Below are positions 30,529 to 35,152 of a DNA stretch of 35,152 nt, one piece after another. The stretch lies in IMG/VR virus record IMGVR_UViG_3300050343_000008, positions 1 to 35,152 of that record; one strand, 5' to 3'. How positions within the stretch are numbered: the stretch's first letter is position 1; every line of letters starts with the position of its first letter. Source of the DNA: a virus. The notes beneath the pieces are model-generated. The model did not search any database. It was given only the letters and a program-made list of their open reading frames with translations, and was not told the origin of the DNA. The translations under genes and the position numbers were made by a program.

Positions 30529-32150
30529 AAGTCTGCTCCTACTTCAGGGTTAGCTACTTCTTGCATTCTACCGGTGGTCCTGTCGTACTGTAAGTAACAC
30601 GCTGGGCCTGTCTCACCAGTGTAACGATTCTTCAGGACTCGAACAGTAGTCGTGTTCCTGATGTCCTCGTTACCGTTTTGCTGATCACGTTCCATGCCTA
30701 TTACTATGTCTGACAGTTGTGCGATTGCCTGTGAACCTCGTAGTTCACCCAAGGATATCTGAGCACCGTCCTCGTGTGCCTTACCTTGGGATCGTTTGAG
30801 GTGTGAGACTAGGAATAAACTAATGCCTGTCTCTGCCACAAGCGTACGCAGCTTAGTCATTATTTCATCAATGGCTTTTCGTTCGTCTCCGGACTCTTGG
30901 GAAGACACGACGATGGACAGGTGGTCCAGTACGACATACCGGCAGTCCAAAGCTTTTGCCATGTAGCGAACACGGGCGAGCAAGTTATCTGTTGAAGTTG
31001 ACCCCCAATGGTCGAATAGGTAGTAACGTCCTGTTCCCAGTGTGGCTTCCCAGTAGGGCCGTAGCTGGTCCACAGGCGTGTCCTCTTCCAAGTGTAGAGG
31101 CCTGTTTGCCGCCACCGACATGATACCAAGACTTGTTCGGGCCACGTCTTCTTCGAGGGCCAGCACCCCAATATTTCCTTCACATCGCTGTAGAAGGTCA
31201 TACTCAATTTCTCTGATGAACTGTGACTTGCCCATACCACTACCGCTGGTGATCGTAACGAGTTCATACGGCCTATGCCCTCTGGTTATATGATTGAGGC
31301 CCTCCCAAGGGTACGGAATGGACTTGACCTGTCGTTTCTCAACGAGCTTGTCCCACGTCTCCGTACCTGCAATGATGCCGTCAGGACGGTACACCTTAGC
31401 GTTCCACCATGCTTGGGTGAAGTCCTTGACACGGTTCGCCATGAGCATGTCACTGGCGTCCTTGAGTGGTAGCTTGCAGACCTTCAGCTTGTTAGGACTA
31501 AAGAGGTCCTTCACTGCGTCCACTGCTACGTCACCCGCCTTGTCATTATCAAAGCATAGGACTACGTTTTCGTACCCTTCGAGCCACTCCAGTTGCTCTT
31601 TGATCTCCTTGGATGCGTTGTTAGCACCAGAGCGTAGCGACACTACGTCGTACTGCTTATTGAACATCTCGTACACAGCGAGGGCGTCAAGCTCCCCTTC
31701 GGTGATCGTGATGTACTTGTTGTTGGTGCACTGTTGTTGACCGAAGAAGCCAACACCTGTCACGTCTCCAGAAGAACAGAAGCCCTTGGTTTTAACGTCA
31801 CGGGACTTTGCAGCACTGACCTCCCCTGTGTCTAACTTGTAGTAAGGGTAGTAGTGCTTGATGATTTCGCCCGTCTTGGAGTACTCCACAGTGACACCGA
31901 AGCGAGCGCACGTCTCCTGTGAAAGCCTACGTTGTGGTATTGCCGCTACCGTACCGCCCATGCTCAGGGGTTTAGCTTTTGGCAGTTCCTGTTGTTGCGT
32001 TGTCATTGGTTTCTCGCCGTCCCCAAATAGATGATAGTCACAACCAGAGGCGAAACAGTGTTCGCCCCCGTTGTCGTAAATAGCGAGAGCGTCCGAAGAA
32101 CCACACTCCGGACAACTCTCGTGACGTAGGAACTTAGAAGTCTGCGGCAT
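30525..32150 (-). CDS. Primase-helicase (T7 gp4-like)
   Basis: A 541-residue bifunctional replication protein. It has a zinc-binding domain with CPEC (Cys13, Cys16) and Cys32...Cys37; a TOPRIM primase core TEGELDAL (Glu151) and CFDNDKAGD (Asp201, Asp203); and a RecA-type helicase with Walker A SGSGMGKS (302-309), ALEED (331-335), Walker B VVLDH (Asp409), VSHLKR (His450) and GSQAIAQLSD (472-481). It primes Okazaki fragments and unwinds DNA ahead of the polymerase. ATG 32150 is preferred to a TTG at 32177, which would enlarge the overlap with the binding-protein gene. The order binding protein, primase-helicase, polymerase forms a compact replisome operon. Confidence 0.95.
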   Translation of the reverse strand: MPQTSKFLRHESCPECGSSDALAIYDNGGEHCFASGCDYHLFGDGEKPMTTQQQELPKAKPLSMGGTVAAIPQRRLSQETCARFGVTVEYSKTGEIIKHYYPYYKLDTGEVSAAKSRDVKTKGFCSSGDVTGVGFFGQQQCTNNKYITITEGELDALAVYEMFNKQYDVVSLRSGANNASKEIKEQLEWLEGYENVVLCFDNDKAGDVAVDAVKDLFSPNKLKVCKLPLKDASDMLMANRVKDFTQAWWNAKVYRPDGIIAGTETWDKLVEKRQVKSIPYPWEGLNHITRGHRPYELVTITSGSGMGKSQFIREIEYDLLQRCEGNIGVLALEEDVARTSLGIMSVAANRPLHLEEDTPVDQLRPYWEATLGTGRYYLFDHWGSTSTDNLLARVRYMAKALDCRYVVLDHLSIVVSSQESGDERKAIDEIMTKLRTLVAETGISLFLVSHLKRSQGKAHEDGAQISLGELRGSQAIAQLSDIVIGMERDQQNGNEDIRNTTTVRVLKNRYTGETGPACYLQYDRTTGRMQEVANPEVGADF

Positions 32151-32511
32151 CGCCCACAGCCATCTCAGCTTCCTCAAGGACTTTTACTGCTTCAAGGTAG
32201 GTAGACACACCGTGTACCGGGTGAGCTGGACCCATCTTGTACTTCAGGCGTACACGGGAGTTGTAAGGTACTTCTCCGTTGTACGGGTTGCCTTCAGCGT
32301 CAAAGGTCTTGATGTCGTACTTGGACTTGAACTTGCGTTGCTTGTTGCCTTGGTAGTCCTTGATTTTGACACCGTTGGCCGCAAGGGTTGACGCGTCGTC
32401 CTCTGACATTGTAATTGTCATGGAATAGGCTCCAGTGTCCTGACCGTTGTACACGTCGTGTTCGGTGAGTTTGCTGAAGTTAACTATGCCTTCTACTGTC
32501 GTTGCTGTCAT
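32134..32511 (-). CDS. Single-stranded DNA-binding protein, gp2.5-like
   Basis: A 125-residue OB-fold-like protein at the head of the replication genes. It opens MTATTVEGIVNFSKLTEHDV and has beta strands (SMTITMSEDDASTLAANGVK; YNSRVRLKYKMGP). The acidic C-terminus ends DAADF; an acidic tail with a final aromatic is the T7 gp2.5 hallmark used to contact polymerase and helicase. It is about half the size of gp2.5 (232). A sigma-70 promoter lies 60 bases upstream, so the replication block can be transcribed on its own. It overlaps the primase-helicase by 17 bases. Confidence 0.8.
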   Translation of the reverse strand: MTATTVEGIVNFSKLTEHDVYNGQDTGAYSMTITMSEDDASTLAANGVKIKDYQGNKQRKFKSKYDIKTFDAEGNPYNGEVPYNSRVRLKYKMGPAHPVHGVSTYLEAVKVLEEAEMAVGDAADF

Positions 32512-32570
32512 GGAATAATCTCCGTTGGTTGCTTTGGGTTACGTTCTGCTTTTCTTCAGAACATACTATT

Positions 32571-32599
32571 AGTATACACTACTTACGCCTCTCAATCAA
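32571..32599 (-). promoter_or_regulatory. Sigma-70 promoter for the replication operon (minus)
   Basis: On the minus strand TTGATT (32594-32599) and TATACT (32571-32576) are separated by 17 bp; the -10 has one mismatch and the -35 two. The start would be near 32564, in the leader of the binding-protein gene. A dyad ATACT-ATT-AGTAT (32563-32575) overlaps the -10 and start, where a repressor could sit. The -35 overlaps the stop codon of the upstream gene. Confidence 0.7.
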
Positions 32600-32874
32600 A
32601 CCATATTGACGTATTCATCGTTGATAAGTGTTTGAACATGTACGTAACCTTCAGGCCAGTACGTGTAGGACTCCTTGAGTGCCTTGGCTGTTCGGTGTAC
32701 TGATGCCTCAAAGTGTTCAAACATCCCTAACTCCTCTTTGTAGTACCAAAAGGGGATACGTAAGACAGGCTCTGCTGGACCGTGCTGCTCGTAGTACACA
32801 ATGATCTCTGCGTCGTTACCAATGGGTCCGTCGTTGCCAAAGTGCTTCGTGTGGCTGTTCTCTGGTTGTTTCAT
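32596..32874 (-). CDS. Unknown phage protein (92 aa)
   Basis: A 92-residue acidic protein. It starts MKQPENSHTKHFGNDGPIGN and has a beta-strand pair (AEIIVYYEQ, AEPVLRIPFWYY), then a helix (MFEHFEASVHRTAKALKESY) and WPEGYVHVQTLIND. No family was recognised; it looks like a small folded early protein. It starts ATGA-overlapped with the gene before it. The replication-operon promoter overlaps its last codons. Confidence 0.7.
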   Translation of the reverse strand: MKQPENSHTKHFGNDGPIGNDAEIIVYYEQHGPAEPVLRIPFWYYKEELGMFEHFEASVHRTAKALKESYTYWPEGYVHVQTLINDEYVNMV

Positions 32875-33128
32875 GCGTCACCCTCGATCTCTGGTAGTTC
32901 GTCACTGGCTAGGATCAGTATCTTGTCCAGTGTGGACTTAGACATAACCACGTTCCCACGGTCGTCCAGTGACAGCTCTAGGTCCTTACGTAGCACAAAG
33001 GGTATACCACCCCAGGGGTCGAGCCTCATGATGTCATTGGTCACTGCACGGGCTTGTGTGTAGCCTAGGCAGTAGATGGAGTAGTCGCCCCCGTCCACTA
33101 CGTAGATGCTTTTTTCGTCGATTGCCAT
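32871..33128 (-). CDS. Unknown phage protein (85 aa)
   Basis: An 85-residue protein with AAGGAG upstream of ATG 33128. It has MAIDEKSIYVVDGGDYSIYC, then GYTQARAVTNDIMRLDPWGG and an acidic end (ASDELPEIEGDA). The WGGIPFVLRKDLELSLDDRG stretch might be a small beta unit. There is no signal peptide, membrane segment or catalytic motif. The leader before it contains the repeated CTACTAAGGTA elements and a palindrome. Function is unknown. Confidence 0.7.
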   Translation of the reverse strand: MAIDEKSIYVVDGGDYSIYCLGYTQARAVTNDIMRLDPWGGIPFVLRKDLELSLDDRGNVVMSKSTLDKILILASDELPEIEGDA

Positions 33129-33146
33129 ACTTAAGTTGCTCCTTAG

Positions 33147-33211
33147 GTTTACCTTAGTAGTAACTACTACTGTTTACTCTTTAGTATATATACTTATGTA
33201 TACCTTAGTAG
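33147..33211 (-). promoter_or_regulatory. Repeated elements and palindrome in an early-gene leader
   Basis: Two 14-bp copies (33147-33160 and 33198-33211 on plus: GTTTACCTTAGTAG and GTATACCTTAGTAG) match at 13 of 14 positions. A perfect 7-1-7 palindrome, TAGTAGT-A-ACTACTA, lies at 33155-33169. AT-rich TATATA lies between. No good -35 was found on either strand, so the role (operator, processing or attenuation) is open. Confidence 0.5.
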
Positions 33212-33396
33212 AGGGTATCACACTTGTCCTCGTCTGTAAATACCTCATATTGGTAATAGTTCATAGTATCAGGGTCTACTCCCGCACTAGAAGAAGCAGA
33301 AAGGCAGTTACCGCAAAGATCAAGAAAGTTGCCATGTGTGTCCTTCCGTGTCAGTTCTGAATCTTCCAGTATCTTATCACAAGCTCTACAGCGCAT
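33205..33396 (-). CDS. Small zinc-finger protein (63 aa)
   Basis: A 63-residue protein with a treble-clef-like zinc site: MRCRACDKILEDSELTRKD (Cys3, Cys6) and LDLCGNCLSAS (Cys28, Cys31). ATG 33396 is preferred over 33459 because GGGAGG lies upstream and the longer frame would cover much of the preceding gene. I recognise this motif (MRCRACDKIL...D-E-L-T-R) from short early proteins in T7-like and cyanophage genomes. It may bind nucleic acid or a host transcription component, as many small phage zinc proteins do; that is inference. It overlaps the gene before it by 11 bases. Confidence 0.8.
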   Translation of the reverse strand: MRCRACDKILEDSELTRKDTHGNFLDLCGNCLSASSSAGVDPDTMNYYQYEVFTDEDKCDTLY

Positions 33397-33610
33397 CTTT
33401 CCAGTCCTCCCCGTGTAGGTTAATGAGTAGTGAACGCAGTTGTCTATACGTACAGCCACTGTATCGTCTCCGGCATTCTAGTTTGAACATCTCTGTTTCG
33501 TACTCTATGAGGTGCTCAAGCATGGCCTGTGTCTCTGGGTCCTCTGGAGGCCCTGAGTAGTCCTCAGAGTCCCCCATGTAGTAACCCAGCTCGTACTCTG
33601 CGTACGTCAT
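33386..33610 (-). CDS. Unknown acidic early protein (74 aa)
   Basis: A 74-residue protein with AGGAG 8 bases before its ATG. The N-terminal 30 residues are acidic and Pro-rich (MGDSEDYSGPPEDPETQAML), and the rest is helical and charged (HLIEYETEMFKLECRRRYSG; YRQLRSLLINLHGEDW). The Arg-rich RRRYSGCTYRQL could contact nucleic acid. Function is unknown. It is coupled by ATGA to the membrane microprotein before it and to the zinc-finger gene after it. Confidence 0.7.
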   Translation of the reverse strand: MTYAEYELGYYMGDSEDYSGPPEDPETQAMLEHLIEYETEMFKLECRRRYSGCTYRQLRSLLINLHGEDWKDAL

Positions 33611-33765
33611 CGTTTTTTTCTCCTCTTAATCATCTCTTTTCGTGGCTTATCGTCCGGCATTCCGTAGTAAGGGTCTGCAATCAATCCCAGAATAAAACCT
33701 AGGATTGACAAACCAATAAACAAGGCGAACGGAGCCACTAAAAACGTAAAAAATAAATCTAACAT
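33607..33765 (-). CDS. Membrane microprotein (52 aa)
   Basis: A 52-codon gene below common length limits. The product has a long hydrophobic N-terminus (MLDLFFTFLVAPFALFIGLS, then ILGFILGLIA) forming one long or two short membrane helices, then DPYYGMPDDKPRKEMIKRRK and a basic tail. An AGGGGG ribosome site lies 5 bases before the ATG, and the stop overlaps the next start (ATGA). It could be a membrane-acting early protein (superinfection exclusion or host membrane modulation); no family is known to me. Confidence 0.7.
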   Translation of the reverse strand: MLDLFFTFLVAPFALFIGLSILGFILGLIADPYYGMPDDKPRKEMIKRRKKR

Positions 33766-33914
33766 TTAACCCCCTGTAGTCTTTGTATTACGTTGTCTAT
33801 TACTTTCTGTTCTTCTTCTTTCCAAGCCTCGATGTCATCAGGATACACAGGCGTCTCGTCCTCGTAGTACTCCTGATACTCGTCTGCCCACATCTCCCAT
33901 GTCTCTCTAGTCAT
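33759..33914 (-). CDS. Acidic microprotein (51 aa)
   Basis: A 51-codon gene with a strong AAAGGAGG ribosome site 10 bases before ATG 33914. The product is very acidic and aromatic (TRETWEMWADEYQEYYEDET) with an EAWKEEEQKVIDNVIQRLQG helix. Such acidic, DNA-mimic-like composition is common in small anti-restriction or host-inhibitor proteins, but no specific match is claimed. It overlaps neighbours on both sides (8 and 7 bases), which supports translation. Confidence 0.65.
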   Translation of the reverse strand: MTRETWEMWADEYQEYYEDETPVYPDDIEAWKEEEQKVIDNVIQRLQGVKC

Positions 33915-34011
33915 CCTTTGTTTCCTCCTTTACCCATAACCAAAGCGTTAGTAAACCACCCGTTGACAGTAAAAACATCACGTCCCACCACGGTTGCCAT
34001 TGTTCAAACAT
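33907..34011 (-). CDS. Tiny single-span membrane protein (34 aa)
   Basis: A 34-codon gene with a near-perfect AAGGAGG ribosome site 8 bases before ATG 34011. The product MFEQWQPWWDVMFLLSTGGL continues LTLWLWVKEETKDD: one Trp-rich membrane segment with an acidic C-terminus. It is packed between two other genes with 8-base overlaps on each side. Function is unknown. Size alone makes this a lower-confidence call. Confidence 0.6.
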   Translation of the reverse strand: MFEQWQPWWDVMFLLSTGGLLTLWLWVKEETKDD

Positions 34012-34222
34012 TTCTAATCCTCCTTATGAATCTAGTGAAGCGATAGAATAACCCACGGTTACGGTCTGTGTCAAATCTAGACAGCTTATCGCGTAGCGTG
34101 CAGAGTAGACGCGAGTAGTTGTTGATGGTGTACTCTGGGTATTTGAAGCCCTTGCGTCCGTCATAGATGTCCCAGACGTGGTCCTCGTGGTTGTACCAAA
34201 TTGTGTAGTGTCCAAAGTTCAT
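34004..34222 (-). CDS. Unknown basic phage protein (72 aa)
   Basis: A 72-residue protein. The N-terminus is aromatic and beta-rich (MNFGHYTIWYNHEDHVWDIY), followed by DGRKGFKYPEYTINNYSRLL and an Arg-rich tail (SRFDTDRNRGLFYRFTRFIR). The tail suggests nucleic-acid or membrane contact. No known domain was recognised. It starts ATGA-overlapped with the gene before it, and its stop lies inside the next tiny gene. Confidence 0.7.
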   Translation of the reverse strand: MNFGHYTIWYNHEDHVWDIYDGRKGFKYPEYTINNYSRLLCTLRDKLSRFDTDRNRGLFYRFTRFIRRIRNV

Positions 34223-34329
34223 CGTCGTCTGCCCTCGTCTCTGCCCTTTTCATAGCCCACAGCGTGACCAATGATAGCCCCGAATGTGAACAAAATTGTA
34301 ACCAGTGTCGCCAGTAATAAAAATTCCAT
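34219..34329 (-). CDS. Tiny membrane protein (36 aa)
   Basis: A 36-codon gene: MEFLLLATLVTILFTFGAII is a membrane helix, followed by a charged tail (GHAVGYEKGRDEGRRR). It begins at the TAATG overlap with the preceding gene and ends with ATGA into the next. GGGGAGG lies 10 bases before the ATG. Close packing supports expression. Function is unknown. Confidence 0.6.
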   Translation of the reverse strand: MEFLLLATLVTILFTFGAIIGHAVGYEKGRDEGRRR

Positions 34330-34610
34330 TATGCTACAACCTCCCCGTTTAGATATACGTCACCTTTGCGTGTGCATACGTCCACACCTAATGCACGTAA
34401 GCGGCTCATGGTGGTCCGTGTGGGCCATGCGATCAGGGTTGATAGGCAGGCCCTAGCTATGCCGAAGTCGTCCACTACGGCTATCAGGTGCCCGTGTAGG
34501 TAGACTTTGGAAGCGTCATCTTCCCCGTCATAGACTACTGTCGTGTTTGCTAACGACCAATCCTCGTTGCTGTTAACTGCCTCTAACATCTGTTTTTCTA
34601 TCTTTCTCAT
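34329..34610 (-). CDS. Conserved phage protein, DUF8033-like (93 aa)
   Basis: A 93-residue protein: MRKIEKQMLEAVNSNEDWSL, then NTTVVYDGEDDASKVYLHGH, and a C-terminal AWPTRTTMSRLRALGVDVCT with RKGDVYLNGEVV. I recognise this as a short conserved phage family (DUF8033-like by memory) seen among early genes of cyanophages and related podoviruses. It has no catalytic motif. It is the second gene of the minus-strand operon, coupled by ATGA to the first and by TAATG to the membrane microprotein that follows. Confidence 0.8.
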   Translation of the reverse strand: MRKIEKQMLEAVNSNEDWSLANTTVVYDGEDDASKVYLHGHLIAVVDDFGIARACLSTLIAWPTRTTMSRLRALGVDVCTRKGDVYLNGEVVA

Positions 34611-34801
34611 GCCTCTAGCTCCTCTAGTGCCTCTAGTGCTTCAGCGAATGCTTCGTGCTCAGTATCCAGACCGTAGCAAGTGAAGGCGTGGAAGTCTACC
34701 CACTCACCGCCTATGGGTGTCTGAAAGTTGAACATGGCGTTCTCGTTCCATTCGATGCGAACGTGTCCGTGTGTCCCGTGTTGTAGCTCTAAGTACTTCA
34801 T
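34607..34801 (-). CDS. First early gene, unknown function (64 aa)
   Basis: A 64-residue acidic protein (MKYLELQHGTHGHVRIEWNE; GEWVDFHAFTCYGLDTEHEA; AEALEALEELEA). AAGGAG lies 9 bases before ATG 34801. It is the outermost minus-strand gene, so it should be made first if transcription begins in the right-end leader. No family is recognised. It could be a small host-takeover protein by position. Confidence 0.7.
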   Translation of the reverse strand: MKYLELQHGTHGHVRIEWNENAMFNFQTPIGGEWVDFHAFTCYGLDTEHEAFAEALEALEELEA

Positions 34802-34862
34802 TTGTCCGTCTCCTTAGTTGATGTAGCCATCTTACAGGAACCACTGGAGATGTACACAGTAA

Positions 34863-34871
34863 ATAATACCA
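34863..34871 (-). promoter_or_regulatory. Candidate extended -10 promoter for early genes
   Basis: On the minus strand TGG followed by TATTAT forms an extended -10 element, with one mismatch from TATAAT. No acceptable -35 hexamer lies 16-18 bp upstream, so the promoter is weaker or activator-dependent. A start near 34856 would leave a 55-base leader to ATG 34801. Confidence 0.4.
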
Positions 34872-34936
34872 CAAATAAACTATTGACCGCATTGGTTGAC
34901 GTATGCTATTCGCGTGTGCGCGTGTAATAGAAGGTA

Positions 34937-34950
34937 GGTCCAAAGGGACC
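34937..34950. repeat. Small hairpin 12 bp outside the terminal repeat
   Basis: GGTCC (34937-34941) and GGACC (34946-34950) pair around an AAAG loop. It ends 12 bp before the right terminal repeat begins. It could be a terminase landmark or a cruciform element; the stem is short. Confidence 0.4.
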
Positions 34951-34962
34951 AACATAGGCTCA

Positions 34963-35152
34963 CACACTTGTCAACCCATGCAAAACCCGTGCCAACTCTG
35001 CTCGCTACTACATGAGTCCGCCTATGTCAACCCATGCAACAATCGTGCCAACTTTAGTCGCTACCATAGGCCGCGCCCTGTGTCAACCTTTGTTGAAACC
35101 CGTGTAAATAAAGGGGCCGGGGGAGGGGTTGACATGTGTTGTACTTTTGTAG
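34963..35152. repeat. Right copy of 190-bp direct terminal repeat
   Basis: Exact copy of positions 1-190. Together the two copies define a unique genome of about 34,962 bases. The internal 56-bp units fall at 34970, 35026 and 35082. It is non-coding, and with 34802-34962 forms the gene-free right end. Confidence 0.9.

Larger units (their letters stand above)
34802..34962. other. Gene-free right-end region before the terminal repeat
   Basis: No gene is supported between the first early gene and the terminal repeat; with the repeat this is a 351-base gap. It holds the weak minus-strand promoter candidate at 34863-34871, an inverted GGTTGAC (34894-34900), a 16-bp alternating pyrimidine-purine run (34911-34926) and a small hairpin (34937-34950). 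The clustering of structures next to the packaging end is notable. Confidence 0.6.

Noticed and set aside
31294-31740. A 148-residue plus-strand open frame
   Set aside because: Antisense shadow of the primase-helicase TOPRIM and helicase region.
34704-34967. An 87-residue minus-strand open frame near the right end
   Set aside because: It overlaps the better-supported first early gene in another frame and has Arg-rich, shadow-like composition.
1-35152. tRNA genes, integrase, repressor, attachment site and insertion sequences
   Set aside because: None could be recognised by eye; no cloverleaf, recombinase motif or transposase-like protein is present in the window.

Overview
The window is a complete or near-complete genome of a tailed, short-tailed (podovirus-type) phage. 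The first 190 bases are repeated exactly at the end (1-190 = 34963-35152), giving about 34,962 unique bases with a direct terminal repeat, or an assembly overlap of a circular map. The gene content is a T7/P22-style mixture: large terminase, portal, scaffold, HK97-type capsid, adaptor and nozzle proteins and ejected virion proteins, plus a T7-like replication set (single-strand binding protein, primase-helicase, family A DNA polymerase, endonuclease I, exonuclease). There is no phage RNA polymerase, integrase, repressor, tRNA or rRNA. The tail-fibre style, the lysine-rich microproteins behind the portal, the vitamin B12-dependent ribonucleotide reductase and the ~35 kb size suggest a lytic marine bacteriophage, perhaps near the HTVC010P-like podoviruses. 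That placement is inference; the host cannot be read from the sequence.

Layout. Positions 1-363 are non-coding: the terminal repeat, built largely of imperfect 56-bp tandem units, then an AT-rich leader with a good sigma-70 promoter. From 364 to 24887 every gene is on the plus strand: packaging (small terminase, an M15 peptidase endolysin, large terminase), portal, four small basic proteins, a second very strong sigma-70 promoter, a zinc-ribbon protein, scaffold, capsid, a 1134-residue repeat-rich tail fibre, a lysis/membrane cluster with a three-helix holin, a 1430-residue collagen-like protein, adaptor, nozzle and four probable internal/ejected virion proteins. From 34801 back to 24900 every gene is on the minus strand: about eleven small, tightly overlapping genes of unknown function (four too short for ordinary ORF calling), then the replication genes, nucleases and ribonucleotide reductase. 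The two convergent arms meet at a compact hairpin terminator at 24877-24894.

How it works together (inference). Host RNA polymerase would read both arms from sigma-70 promoters. The minus arm would act early, recycling host DNA into deoxynucleotides (exonuclease, endonuclease I, ribonucleotide reductase) and replicating the phage. The plus arm would make capsids, package DNA cut at the terminal repeat, and lyse the cell with the M15 peptidase and holin. One visible defect stands out: a GIY-YIG-type nuclease gene at 28417-28885 is split by a one-base frameshift.
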